Origin: Mixophyes australis
Taxonomy: Eukaryota > Chordata > Amphibia > Anura > Limnodynastidae
NCBI GenBank assembly: GCA_036250195.1
Contig: JAVHZZ010000003.1
Span: 57,742,289 to 57,806,288, forward strand
DNA: 64,000 nt
Reading direction: 5' to 3'
Under the pieces are notes generated by a model that had not been told where the DNA came from, made no database searches, and worked only from the letters and a program-made list of their open reading frames with translations. This document shows, piece by piece, positions 10,014 through 21,589 of this stretch (positions within the stretch are counted from its first letter, which is position 1; each line of letters starts with the position of its first letter). A program made the translations under genes and the position numbers.

Positions 10014-11377
10014 ATTTCGTGGTTGGGCAGGATCATCTCTGTCAAGATGAATCTCCTTCCTAAGCTCCTCTATTATTTCCAGACCCTTCCTAGCCGAGTC
10101 CCCCTTTCGGATCTGTCATCTATCCAAAAATGTCTCTCTAAGTTTATCTGGAACTGCCGGTCTCCCAGGATTAAGCTGGCTCTCTTAAAGAGACCCACCA
10201 GAGGTGGTGGTAGGGGTTTCCCGGATTTGAAAATTTACTATTGGGCGGCTCATCAGAGCCAGGTCGTAGCCTCCTTTGCCCCCCCCCCCCCCGCAGCACT
10301 GTCGTGGGTTGACATCGAATCCGCCTATCTCAATTTTCCAGTTTTGTCCTGTATATGGGGTCTCTCAAAACAAACTAGATCTCCTCTCACCTCCCAATGC
10401 CCTACATTACTATTTTCAGCTGCATTATGGGAGACCTGCCGACCCCACCTCAAGATTCCGGTGTCCTCCCTTACTGTCCTACCTCTTTGGGGTAACCCTG
10501 CCTTTTCTCCTGGGCTCTCCGCTGCCTTCTATAGCCCCTGGCTCACTGCGGGAGTTCGATTTGTCGGAGACCTGTTATTTCAGGGGGCCTTCATCTCCTG
10601 GAATAGCCTACGCTCTAAATATCCAAGTCTCTATCCTAAATTTTATGAGTACTTCCAATTACGACACTTTGTGGGCTCTCTCCTCGGGGGGGCTCCCCTC
10701 CCTCCTCCTAGGTCTACCTTTGAATCTCTATGTCTCTCCTCACCCTTGAGTAGGGGCATGATCTCCTCTATCTATAGCTTAATTCTTAATGTACTTTTAC
10801 CTCCGGGCGGTAGGCATGAGAGGGAGTGGGAGAGGGATCTGGGCCCCCCCCAGAGGAGGATTATTGGGAAATCATAAGAGACCAAGTTGCCACCAGCTCT
10901 ATTTCCACTTCGGTGAAGGAGAACGCATATAAAGTATACTATAGGTGGTACTACACACCCGACAAACTCACCAAAATGTTCCCCTCTAGTTCTCCATTAT
11001 GTTGGCGGGGTTGTGGCCAGATGGGCTCCTTTTTGCATATTTGGTGGTCCTGCCCTAAAATATCCTCCTTTTGGGATCGAGTTAGGGCCCTCCTCGCCTC
11101 CCTCCTTCCATGCCCTGTCCGGAAAGACCCATGGTCCTTTCTTCTCTGTTACCCTTTGATGGATGATGATAGACAGTCTGCGAAATTGGCCTCCCATGTC
11201 CTGGCTGCTGCGCGATGCCTAGTAGCTAAGTCTTGGAAACATCTTATATCTGGTTTATTGCCCGGATGGAACAGATTACATACCACCTGCATGATAAGGA
11301 TGATAAATTTCACCAGATTTGGGCCCCTTGGCTTTACTTATAACCCCATACCTCTTGTTCCAACTCCTTCCTCCTAA
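10014..11377 (+). pseudogene. L1-type LINE ORF2, C-terminal part
   Basis: After the LTR element, the ORF2 frame resumes with SWLGRIISVKMNLLPKLLYY and continues to about 10877. A frame change then leads into 10826-11377, which carries the typical L1 C-terminal cysteine motif CWRGCGQMGSFLHIWWSC (C-x3-C-x7-H-x4-C) around 11000-11053. A run of 13 C residues at about 10280-10292 is a likely slippage site. No catalytic residues lie in this part; the C-terminal domain of L1 ORF2 is thought to bind RNA. Only homology of arrangement supports the call. Confidence 0.82.
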
Positions 11378-11859
11378 AAAGACTCCCTAGGTTCATAAGT
11401 AGCCTGACTCTGAACTCTCGATGCTGTTTTCCTTCCCAGAGAATCTAAGTAGTAATCCCCTCTGAAACTTTTATTGCCCCTCTTCTATTTATTTGTTTCT
11501 CCTCTTAAAAAGGAAGGATAGGGATAGGGAACTGTGGAGATAATTGGGAAGTGTGTTCTCTTTTCCTTTCAGTCTCGGTGGCGACCAGTGCCCCCCCTCC
11601 CCCCCCACCATTATATTGTTATAAAATGTTATAGTTTCTTGAGTATTCTGGATGAAAATTGTATACTTACCTGTTGGTTTATTGTCAACCTCTGCCTACT
11701 TTATATATTTGCTATTCAAATATTTTTAGCTTTATTGACACATGCTCATGACATGTACTGTTCTCTGTTTTTGTCTCTCGCCCCGCAAATATACTAATTG
11801 TTGACTCTTATCTGTACATGATTGCTATTTTTTCAAAATAAATAGTTATAAAAAAAGAA
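11378..11859 (+). other. LINE 3' untranslated tail
   Basis: Noncoding sequence after the ORF2 stop at 11377, ending in an AATAAA-like signal (CAAAATAAATAG at about 11835) and an A-rich stretch near 11850-11859. These are typical of an L1-type 3' end. Confidence 0.6.
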
Positions 11860-12236
11860 ATGTAGCTCCTGGACACAACAAAATTCCCTTAAATTCTAGT
11901 AGCATTTTTATAAATATTTGCAGTGTTTAATAGCAAAAAACCTTTCTGCGTGGACAGACCTTAAAGATAGTGGCACCACTTTGTGCACCCATGTGGTTTA
12001 TGCCTTAAGAGTTCATGCAATATGTCAATGGTAGTGTGCCAGTGAAATAGAGTGGTATTCATGTTTAATATGTGGGTGTGCAAAGTGTGAATCAACTATC
12101 CTTAAAAGCACAGTTCTGTAAAATCTGTAAAATGAAGCAATTCATTATGGGATTACCATATGAAAATATTTGGGTGTTACCAGGACCCTACGTTTTGTTA
12201 TTTTGCTCTAAAAACACAATTAAAAAGTTGATTTTA
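11860..12236. other. Unassigned AT-rich spacer
   Basis: No coding potential beyond chance frames and no recognisable repeat or RNA gene in this stretch between the LINE tail and the TA microsatellite. Confidence 0.5.
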
Positions 12237-12258
12237 TTATATGTATACATTGTATATG

Positions 12259-12300
<42 letters not shown>

Positions 12301-12317
12301 TATACATACATATATAC
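12237..12317. repeat. (TA)n microsatellite with ATAC variants
   Basis: A long TA dinucleotide run (core about 12258-12296) followed by ATACATACATATATACATC. It joins directly to the CAT repeat that ends the neighbouring L2 copy. Confidence 0.9.
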
Positions 12318-12836
12318 ATCATCATCATCATCATCATTTATTTATATAGCGCCAACATATTCCGTAGCGCTTTACAATTGGGGACAAACATAGTAAACTA
12401 ATAAACAAACTGGGTAAAACAAAGAGGTGAGAAGACCCTGCTCGCAAGCTTACAATCTATTGGACAATGGGAGTTTGACACATGAGGTTAAGTCTACATC
12501 TGCAGTCGGCTGAGCCAGACTGCAAAGGTAAAAGTGACTCATAAGCTAAATGATCCTGTCACACAACAATGTTGGTCAAGGGGTAGTTGTATAACAGGTG
12601 GTAATAGGGTAATGTAGTGAGGTTAAGAGGGTGGTTGAGGAATATTATAAGCTTGTCTGAAGAGGTGGGTTTTCAGAGAACACTTGAAAGCTTGTAGACT
12701 AGAGGAAAGTCTTATTGTGTGAGGGAGAGAATTCCATAGAGTGGGTGCAGCCCGGAAAAAGTCCTGTAACTGGGAATAGGATGATGTAATGAGTGTGGAT
12801 GAGAGACGCAGATCTTGTGCAGAATGGAGTGCGCAG
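12318..12836 (-). mobile_element. L2-type LINE 3' end (5'-truncated), minus strand
   Basis: Read on the minus strand, the sequence ends in GCGCTATATAAATAAATGATGATGATG, the same 3' terminus as the plus-strand L2 at 46376-46697. It also shares the segment about AGCTTGCGAGCAGGG and the TTGTGTGACAGGATCATTTAGC segment. The right end retains the last part of the ORF, including the TLWNSL-equivalent region. Only about 0.5 kb remains, typical of 5' truncation in non-LTR retrotransposition. Confidence 0.85.
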
Positions 12837-12862
<26 letters not shown>

Positions 12863-12867
<5 letters not shown>

Positions 12868-14196
12868 GATGAGCGGGCTCGGATATCTGAAATCCGAGCC
12901 CACCCGAACATTGCCGATCCGAGCCGGATTCGAGACAGATCCGGGTATTCCCGCCAATTGCAAAACTGAAACCGAGGCTCTGAGTCATAATCCCGCTGTC
13001 GGATCTCGCGATACTCGGATCCTATAAATTCCCCGCTAGTCGCCGCCATCTTCACTCGGGCATTGATCAGGGTAGAGGGAGGGTGTGTTAGGTGGTCCTC
13101 TGTCCTGCTATATCTCGTGCTGTGCTGGGGAAATAACAATGCCCTTAGAACAGGGGTCAGGGAACTTTTTTACCTTTTACCCCAAAATATATTTAGATAT
13201 GCCGACGTTACCCCCTTGATTAGATAGGAAGGCAATCATATATTAAAATTCTAAATTTTATTGAATCTATTCAAAATTTCTTTGAAAGCTTCAACATCCA
13301 AACATCAGGTTTTGGAGAAATGATGTTGCTTCTTTTTTAATACAAGAACATCAATATTGGGGCATTTTGATGTCAGAGCAATTTGGATACAATCTTCAGC
13401 GTCCAATCGATTTCTCCGCTTTGTTTTTATGTTCGTTAGAGTGGAAAATCCTTGTTCGCAGAGGTAGGTTGTTGCAAAGGGCAGCAACTTTTTGACTGCC
13501 CCCTCATGTGCAATGTTGAATGCCTTTGCAGCTGTTGACGTCCAAAAATATGACAGATCTGCTTTGTTTTCAAATGCAATACGTGCTTCATTATTGCATC
13601 GGAGCTCAAGAAGTGCCTCTGCCAACCCTTGAGGCTCTTCTGGTACAACAGCAATTTCACATTTAAAGGGGTCTACAATCCAACTGACAGCATGTGAATC
13701 GGCAGCAATACCCCCAGGAATTTCATTTTTATCCCATTTGGGGTAATTTACCCCTGTTCCCTGACCACGGCCTTAGAAGGACCCAGCCCAGCCCAGCCCA
13801 GCCAAGCCCAGCACAGCACAGCACAGCACAATTTTTTTTAAAAAAGTTATAAAAAAAAGAAATTAAAAAAAAATATCCAAAAACAATCCTGTAGTATAAG
13901 TCCAGTGGTGCTGCAATATTACAAAGTTCACTGATTCTGCAGAATAGACTGGGAATTAGTGGAAATGATTGTTATTGAATGTTATTGAGGTTAATAATAG
14001 CGTAGGAGTGAAAATAAACCAAAAAACTTGATTTTAACACTTTTTATGTTTTTTTCAAAATAAATCCGAATCCAAAACCTTAAATCCGAACCAAAACCTT
14101 TCGTCAGGTGTTTTGCGAAACAAATCCGAACCCAGAACCTCAAGCAAATCCGAATCCAAAACACAAAACACCAAAAGTGGCCGGTGCATATCCCTA
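12863..14196. mobile_element. Non-autonomous hAT-like DNA element inserted in TA repeat
   Basis: The left end TTAGAGATGAGCGGGC and the right end (reverse complement TTAGGGATATGCACCGG) are imperfect inverted termini, with TA repeats directly outside both. Internal sequence is rich in ATCCGAA/TTCGGAT segments typical of this group and has a CAGCC-type simple repeat (13783-13830). No transposase is encoded in the element itself; the hAT fragment at 13151-13770 is a later insertion. Confidence 0.6.
13151..13770 (-). mobile_element. Charlie-like hAT fragment with 8-bp target duplication CCTTAGAA
   Basis: The element begins CAGGGGTCAGGGAAC and ends GTTCCCTGACCACGG, giving 15-bp inverted termini with a few mismatches. 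It is flanked by CCTTAGAA at 13143-13150 and 13771-13778. The minus-strand frame 13625-13305 encodes the C-terminal hAT dimerisation region (LLPFATTYLCEQGFSTL, then NIKTKRRNRL) found in Charlie/ZBED5/FAM200-type transposases. The element is internally deleted, since only the C-terminus remains. Confidence 0.9.

Positions 14197-14245
<49 letters not shown>
14197..14245. repeat. (CA)n microsatellite
   Basis: About 22 consecutive CA dinucleotides (14202-14244), preceded by TA repeats at the right edge of the hAT-like element. Confidence 0.92.
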
Positions 14246-14247
<2 letters not shown>

Positions 14248-14998
14248 CACAGCTCTCCTGCATAGGGACAGGTGAGGGCCCAGGAAATCTTTGCAGAGCA
14301 AGAATGGTTGTATGATGCTGAACAAGTTGGCCAGTGGATAGAAATCTGGACTGTGATAGTTAGTATTAGGGTCACCAGGAGGTGTAGGCAACTGGCTATT
14401 GCTTACTGGTGTCAACCTGACAAAAATGTATGCTGTTATTGTCATGTGAACATTAAAGCACCTTTTGATTTCAAGAAAGAAGCTGTTGGTGTCTGATGTC
14501 TGCGGGGTGTAAGTGTCACATGGTGTCATAAGTTTTAAAAGTGGTGTCATTGTGGGATTTGTAAAGGACAGCCAATACATAGCTGTCCACCAAGCAAACC
14601 AGATGCAATGATATTGAGTGAAATGTAATGAATATCACTGTCACACACCAAACTGTTTGTAAATCTGTCAGTTGCATTAGGAAGATTGCTGTATTGCAGA
14701 GAAAGCAAATATTTTTTTTGTAGAGAGACAAAAAGAAGCAATATTACTGAGAACTGTTCAGCACCTGTTTTTCTCCAAAGAATGCGAAAATTTGCTGGGA
14801 ATTGTAGTGCCACACCTTATTTATTCTCTGAGCTGTAAGTTGGGTGTGGTCTAGAAAAATATTCCTATTTGTCTGTGTGGGTGTGGGTGTAGTGCTACAC
14901 CTTGTCTATTCACTAAGTTGTGAGTTGGATGTGGTTTAAAAAATCCTGAGCACAGAAGTTTTGCTAATTGCCTGTGGAAAGTACTGGATGAATGTAAA
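14246..14998. other. Unassigned segment with a diverged internal duplication
   Basis: No gene recognised. Two related stretches, about 14800-14860 and 14886-14945, share the pattern GTAGTGC(C/T)ACACCTT, a short spacer, then CTAAGTTGTGAGTTGG-like sequence and GTGTGGT(C/T)TA. They are a diverged tandem duplication of about 85 bp. The right end becomes host sequence for the LTR at 15004. Confidence 0.5.
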
Positions 14999-15003
14999 GC
15001 GTG

Positions 15004-16732
15004 TGTTACAACTCTGTTGTTTGTACCTAGCAGCAGTGCCTCATACCACCAGAGGTGCTGCTGTTCTGTTCCTGAACTCTTCTATGTGCCTGAAGGAGTT
15101 AATCTCCTTGCATTATGCCTGATTAGAACTGCACCTGTTGCACTGCTTTAAGTACCTGCCTCTAGCTGTGCTCTGTGCAGTTCATCCCGTTTGTTCCTGG
15201 CTGCTGCTAACCTGCGCCTGTGCTATTTGGTATATACCTGCTGGACTGAACTTCTGTGTATGACCCCTGCTTGTACCTTGGACCTTGCCTGCTTGCCTGA
15301 GACTCCGAATCGTTTGCCTGTACCTTGGACCACGCTGTTTTGCCTGTTGCCCTGACCTTTTGGACAGACTTCTGGACCTCGCTAATTTGCTTGATCTCTG
15401 CCTGGCTATTTGGATTTGTTTGTCTGATCACTGCCTTATCCCTGGACTCTGTCTGCTTTCCTGGACAGCCTTGTGCCTTCTGGACTGGGGTAAAACTTAT
15501 AATACCTCTTCCTGACTGTCACACACCGCTCCCATAACAAGGTGCTGCTGTGTGACTTGCCCTTTAAGGAACTATGCTGGTGCTTGTCTCCTGTTTCAGA
15601 GTCTCTACCTGTTCATGGCTGTTTTCTATTTTCCTAATTGGAACCTCCCTCTGAAGCTTATTGGTTACTGAAGACTATTTCAACCTCTTGTGATCAGGGA
15701 CTCATTGCCTGATATTCATATTACTTACCCTGCCGTGGGTTCTGGCTGTATGCCTTTTCCTCTGAGTGTCTTCTGGATGTTATCGGTTGCCGAGATCGCC
15801 TGTCATCACTGATCTCTATCTGGCTCCGCTGAATACCTGTCCATGGTTCATCGCTAGCTGCAATCATTACTTGAACTTTATCTGCACATTGAACTATCCC
15901 GTGAGTTGCCTATTACTATCTGTGCACTGATTGGCTCTATTACCTCTCTGCCCGGCAGTCTGTAATTCTTGTTGAACTACAATCAAGTTCTGTGCGATAT
16001 CAGCTGCTATTTCATCAAGTGTTGAACCTATGTTTCTTCGTGTATTGGATTCCTATTGTCACGCTGTACTTCTAGCAACATTTCTTGCATGTCTCTAGTA
16101 CTTGGACTATATACATCTGTTGTTCCGCTGATAAAGAACAATTATATTACCTGCAACTACCTGCTTAAGTGAATCACATTTCATCTGGATCAGCCAAGTC
16201 TCTATACTATCTTCATCGGACTTTCAAGCTGTCAGTGATTCTTCTCTATTGATATTGGTGTTACAAGGTGTCAAGTGTTCTGGATTATCATCATCTCAGC
16301 GTTGAACTGTATTATTTGTTTGCATGCTGTTGCCTATGGTTACCACCTGAAGTACTGCTGTGAATATTTTATTTATGACTTTCTGTGTACTCAGCATAGC
16401 TGAGTTGTACAATACTTATTGCTGTTGCACCATTGAACAATATACTAAAGTTGCAACACTACTCCATCGTCTGTGTATTTCTTCATTGTGATTCTCATCT
16501 GAACTTTTTCCAGCGTGTTTTGTCTCCACCACCCTCTGCTTTACCACCTATGTAGAGGTTGGGGATCCAATAATATCCTTAGCCGTGACACTGACATTTT
16601 TACTATACAGTCTCCTTAGGAACCTGTTCTTATCAGTGGATCTGAGTAATCTTTGTTTTTGTATTTACCTGAATAAAGACACTTTGCTTTACACTTCTGT
16701 TGCTCTTCGTGAATACACTGAGATTCATAACA
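15004..16732 (+). repeat. Solo (or 5') LTR, TGTTAC...CATAACA, target duplication GCGTG
   Basis: The LTR starts TGTTACAAC and ends TTCATAACA, with GCGTG on both sides (14999-15003 and 16733-16737). It is itself interrupted by a second LTR at 15517-16590. A poly-A signal-like TGAATAAAGAC lies near 16670. The matching flanks favour a solo LTR. It could instead be the 5' LTR of the gag remnant that follows at 16733, in which case the GCGTG match would be chance. Confidence 0.75.
15517..16590 (+). repeat. Nested solo LTR, TGTCACACACC...GCCGTGACA, target duplication CTGAC
   Basis: A 1074-bp sequence with TGTCAC/GTGACA ends, flanked by CTGAC at 15512-15516 and 16591-16595, sits inside the LTR 15004-16732. 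It belongs to a different family from the chromovirus LTRs, although the terminal six bases are the same. The flanks and the absence of internal genes show a solo LTR produced by LTR-LTR recombination. Confidence 0.85.
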
Positions 16733-19249
16733 GCGTGTGGTTTAAAGGCTTTAATGAAGCAAAGAAAAGTTGTTGCCTATACAAATGATCTTTATTCCAG
16801 ATGGGCAAGAAAAATAATAAAATATGTCAAAGAGAAATTCTGTTCCAGCAGAAAAATTTGGAAAACCTGCATGGGAGTTTGCAGGGTAGAAATTAAGTTG
16901 AAAAATCTAATACTCTCTGCACAAGCCTGGTGTTATCTGGGTCAGATTATGTGGCCAGGGAAGAGTATGTTTGCTTGGAGAAAACTTTTACAGAAGATTA
17001 TGTGGTCATGGCAGAATATGATCACATGAATAAATATTTTAAAGAAGAAATCTCTTGGCTTGAAAAACAGTTGAAGAGCTCAAATCAACAGTTGTATGAG
17101 TTATAAAAAAATATATAAGGCAAGAGAAAAAACAGTAGAGACTTACAGAAACTGCAGAGAAATTGCATCAGAGAGAGCAAGAAAATGTGGACTTTGAATC
17201 CCTGAAAGAAGAGTTGAAAGAGATGCAGAAATTGTGTGAAGAAAGAGAAAAAACAGTGTGCCACGACTCTCCTCCCCTGCTCTCTGGCGTCCCGGCCGTT
17301 GCTATGATGACCGGGACGTCACTTCAGATCCCGATGTCCTGGTTGCCTAGGCAACAACCGGGACGCCTGTATTTACCTGTCGCAGCGCCCGGCCAGCTGT
17401 CAGATAGCCAGGCGCGTGCGCACAGGGCTGGTTTGTCTTAGCCAATAGTGGCTAATCTAGGGGAGCTTATTACCTGAGTTACTGGCTGTATGAAAGTAAT
17501 TTATTATGCAGCCACCGGGCTGATTTGTACTAGCTGGGCACCTTTACTCTCATTGGCCACTAGTAATCTAATCAATTAAGCTACTCCTGTGGATGATTGT
17601 AGGGCTCTGTTCTGTTTGGCTCTTTGAACTATTTAAGGCAGTGAGGACTGGGCCTCACTGCCGGTTATAGCGTCCTGTTCCAGCACTGCTACCTGCTCTT
17701 GTTCCTGTGTTTGGTGTTGAAACCTGAGATTGATTACCCGTGTATGACCTTTTGCCTGTCCCTGGATTCTGAACCTGTGCTAGTGACCCTGATCTATTGC
17801 CTATACCTGGATTCTGAACCTCTGCTAGTGACCCTGACCTATCGCCTGTCCCTGGATCCATAACCTGTGCCTGTGACCTTGACCCTTTTGCCTATACCTG
17901 ACATTCTCTCTGGTGCTCTGTCCAGTCCACTGATCTCTGGCCTGCCGCTATTCCGTGTGCTACCTCCTGTACCTGTGCACTGCCGTGTTAGGTTAAACTC
18001 ATACTACTCTGAGCATAAAACCTGGTGGCATCTGAGTACCTGTGAGCATAACCAGTCTCTACGGGAAAGGCGGCTGCTAAAGGTGAAGACCTCTTCTACC
18101 TGTTCTATGAGTTTATGCCACACCGGTGGCCATAACAGAAAGCAGCAGAGAAAGACCAAGAAATTGCTGTTTTAAAACAAAAGCTTGTCATGGTTCAGCA
18201 ATAGGTGCACACATCAAGAGAGTCTGTAAAGGAACTTGTGAAATGCAAATTAGAGAGGCTGCATCAGGTTTCAGAGTGTGAAAAGCTTGAACGATTACTC
18301 CATGAAGAAAAGACTTTTTGATAAGCATGCCGAAGAATGTGACAAAGCTGTGGCATTGGCATCCTCTCTGAGGGACTTAGTAAACACCAAAAATGAGAGC
18401 ATCCAATTGTGTAAACCTGAGTTTCCAGTCCCCAAGGAATTGACCAATAACACTGTTCATCTCGAGGTGTCTCCCAGCACTGTTTAGCCCGAAGTGTCTC
18501 CCAGCGCTGATCAGCCCGAGATGTCTCCCAGTGCTTTCCGGTCAATGGAGCTTTATATCGCTGTCCGGTCATTGGAGCCTCATAGCGCTGATTGGTCCGT
18601 GATGCCTCATGGCGGTGTTTGGTCAGAGATATACTGTGGTGCTGCTGTTTGTCGAGGTCCAGCTGTAAATGTATCAGACCAGAGGTGTTTCAAGTGCGGA
18701 GAGCTTGGACACCTTAAAGACAGATGCACTAGACCCAATAAATACATGGACTGGTCACTTGCCCAAGCTGGCCCTGTCTTTCAAAGTTGCTATCTCCGGA
18801 GTTTCACAACCAGTGGACCTGATTTAAATAAAATGACTGTGTGGGTAAACAGCAAGGTTGACCATACAGTTGTGGACTCCGGGTGTAAACTTACAGTGGT
18901 CTCCAGCTCTGTCCTGGCTGAAGCCAAGGTGTGGCGGCTGTCAAGAATTAAGGTGTGCTGCACACATGGGGCAACCAAGAGTTTGCCAAGGACTCTGTTG
19001 GGAACTAGACATAAGGGCCAAACCATAAAAGAAGTGGCAACCATAGCACCTAAGCTACCATATTCACTTGTCCTGGAGTGATATTTCCCATTCTTTATAG
19101 AGGTCCTCTGTGAACAAGTCCGACTGGGCATGTCAGGAGCTGAATCAATGGTCGGAAGCCCGGTTTTAAAAAACCTGTCCAGAAAATCACAGTCTCTGGA
19201 TCTTGATATTTGGGAACTGGAGACGTTGAGGATGTGCCCGCCCCACCAG

Positions 19250-19250
<1 letters not shown>
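16733..19250 (+). pseudogene. LTR-retroelement gag-protease remnant (coiled coil, CCHC, DSG), interrupted
   Basis: Fragments in order: a charged, Glu/Lys-rich coiled-coil-like region (about 16800-17256, with ESLKEELKEMQKLCEERE), resuming after the LTR-like insertion (18140-18470, with VALASSLRDLVNTKNES). Next comes a zinc knuckle CFKCGELGHLKDRC (C-x2-C-x4-H-x4-C, about 18689-18730), then a retroviral-type protease start VVDSGCKLTVVSSSVL (about 18871-18920). Stops and frameshifts separate the parts, and coding fades before the TA repeat at 19251. The order coil-zinc knuckle-protease indicates gag-pro of a Gypsy-like or related element. The family is not identified, and no RT follows in the window. 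Confidence 0.7.
17257..18133 (+). repeat. Probable solo LTR inserted in the gag remnant
   Basis: An 877-bp block breaks the coiled-coil frame. It begins TGTGCCACGAC, ends near CCGGTGGCCAT and is flanked by AACAG at 17252-17256 and 18134-18138. A TATTTAAGG box lies at about 17630, followed by repeated short segments (CCTGGATTCTGAACCT, about 17763-17870). The 3' end lacks the canonical CA, so the boundary may be off by a few bases. Confidence 0.58.

Positions 19251-19318
<68 letters not shown>
19251..19318. repeat. (TA)n microsatellite
   Basis: An uninterrupted TA run of about 68 bp ends the gag-protease remnant. Confidence 0.95.
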
Positions 19319-19321
<3 letters not shown>

Positions 19322-20162
19322 TGCAATCACAGATTTTTGTTCTGTCCAAGCCCCTGTCATTATATAAAGGTTAATATTTTTTACTATATGTTAGTTATAA
19401 GAAACTATAGCATATACATTATTAAGCCTTTGTTTTGCCATGTATATTTTCCCATTTTGTATATAGAGCTCATGATTTGCTTTTATAAGGAAACTAGCAG
19501 CCTTACAATAGCTCATGAAAAATAAAAAAAAATAATGGGTAATTTATAGAGAGTAAACAGACTATAGTGCAGTAAAATAACTTTCTGCACATATTTTAGT
19601 CATTGTACCTAACTTTGCATTTGAAGATAGCATCAAGGTTTCCTCTGTCTACCCCCAACCCCAGTCTTCTCCCCTATTGTACTTTACTTACCCAAGCCCC
19701 AGGAGGTGGTGCCAATCCTCTCCTCTTCTCCCAACTCTTCTACACTAAAGGCATTGCAATGTAATGCCAAGATGCCAGGAGGTCATTGAAATAGAGATAA
19801 AAGCCTCTGCATTGTTTGCATCCGGTGAACGGTGCAGCCAGGTTCAGGTAAGCAATCCCTGTATACAGATGCACCCTGCATATTGGTGCCCAGGGTCAAC
19901 AATGGTACCATGCTCATACATTTATCCTGAGCAGCTGCACTGCCCTAGTTAAAGTTGTGGGTTTATCTTGTCAGGGAAGCCCCATGAGGCATGTGCCCCT
20001 GGCCAACCCCCTTAATCTGGCTCTGACCAACTGCCAACTTTTATTAGGTCTTAGGCATAAAGGAAAGAGATACAAAATAAAGAGAGGATCAATAGTTTGC
20101 AGCTGATTTTATTGAGAATAGTATGTGTATGCTAATAACTGTGCGGTTGCCTATAATTATGA
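19319..20162. other. Unassigned spacer
   Basis: No gene, tRNA or structured repeat recognised. A pyrimidine-rich stretch at about 19640-19745 (repeated CTCTTC/CCCC runs) is the only compositional feature. Confidence 0.45.
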
Positions 20163-20735
20163 TTAGCATGGCTGCAAGAGGAGACTCTCATTGACATTGA
20201 AAGAGGGGTGATTGCTGAGAAGTGTTTAATAGCAGCTTCAATCACCAAAACAGCTCCACTTGCTAATGTATCCTAAACAAAAGTGTTTAAGGTGATAGAA
20301 CTTTGAAGGAAAAACATCATCAGCAATGGAAATCAGTGGACTGAATTACATTATACAGGATCATAATATCAATGCATTAATTTGAAGTGTAATGCAATAC
20401 AGTTAAATTACCGGGGACCAATTGACTGCAAAGTTTAACCAGTGGCAAAGCAGCCAGTTTCTTCAAAAAAGCACTGATGAGAACTCCACATAGCAGGATA
20501 TCATGGCAGTATTGCAGTACATAAATTGCTCATAACACCAGACAATGTATGTTTCTGAGTGGTGCAAAGAACACAATTGATGCTAAAGACTACAGAGCAG
20601 GTGGGGTGGGTGAATGCTCTCAACAGATGAGTGCCTATGGGATGCCAACCTTAATAACTCTAAAGGCATGAGTGCTTGTATCCAACAGTGAAGGATTATG
20701 GGGGTCCATAATTGAGTGTGGTACGTTAAAGCGAG
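20163..20735 (+). pseudogene. Tc1-like transposase remnant, N-terminal and central part
   Basis: Decayed translations in several frames follow the Tc1 transposase order: an N-terminal helix-turn-helix-like part (ERGVIAEKCLIAASITKTA, about 20197-20255), then PVSSKK and ELHIAGYHGSIAVHK (about 20453-20515), then a HECLYPTVKDYGG region (about 20668-20703) near the catalytic core. Many stops and frameshifts are present. The C-terminal continuation is at 23290-23458, separated by the palindromic/hAT insertion. Confidence 0.72.
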
Positions 20736-21589
20736 CATGATAAAGCCGATACTACTTACCCCGACAAGGATTAGCCGACCGTGAGTTTTCCTACATGCAG
20801 GGCCGAACTGGGACTAAAAATCAGCCCTGGCATTTAAAAAACACACAGGCCCACCTGTTGTGGGCTCCATGCGCAATATTGTTGCATGCTGAAGTGGCGT
20901 TGCTGGTGCAGTCCAACATGTTAAGCAGCAACACAAACTTGTATATCACACTTTGTCTTCTGCCCACCCTGATCAATTCCCTTGTTGTGCAAAACAGTTT
21001 GCTTGAATTACAAAAGCGTACTGTTCCTACTGAGTGCGAAAACATAAAACGACTACAGTAAACCCAGGGCCTGATTAAGGGTTTTGGTCACCGTAGGCAA
21101 ATACACCAACAGCGCCTCCCTACCCCCGCCCTCCCCAATGTATAGGAATACTCCTAAAAATAAATATTCCAAAATATTCTTTAGCATTCACATTTAGATT
21201 GATTGCGCCATTGTCTCTTACCTGTTCTTGCTCTTCTCTCTTGCTGCTTTGTTGTCTTCTCGCTGGCTTCTGGAAATTTGGAGTCCTGTATTGAAAATGC
21301 AAAAATTTTACTATAATGTTAATAAACCCTGAATGATTGGGCTCTTTAAAAAAAACAACACTCCATTATGGACAGATAACACTACCCTATTGTACAGGCA
21401 TATATAAGTAATATCTGAATATTTGTGGTCAATAAAATATTTACCTCTACCAGCCCCATCTTATATTCTAGTGATAGCTGAGACAAGAGAGCAGCCATGT
21501 AACTGCCACACAAAACAGATATCATGCCCCCCAAAGCTGCTCTATTTTTTAAATACCACGCAAGACATTTCATTAACCCTGTAGGCATA

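Larger units (their letters stand above)
1..11859 (+). mobile_element. L1-type LINE, split by a chromovirus insertion
   Basis: ORF2 sequence before 2905 continues after 10014 with colinear protein similarity: the SWRSLII coding runs into SWLGRIISVKMNLLPKLLYY across the duplicated ATTTC. The 3' part ends in a noncoding tail and an A-rich end around 11835-11859. The element is interrupted only by the LTR retrotransposon at 2906-10013, so the LINE is older than that insertion. The flanking target duplication of the LINE itself was not determined. Confidence 0.85.

Noticed and set aside
14055..14580. ORFs containing poly Cys-Val runs
   Set aside because: Translation of the CA microsatellite.
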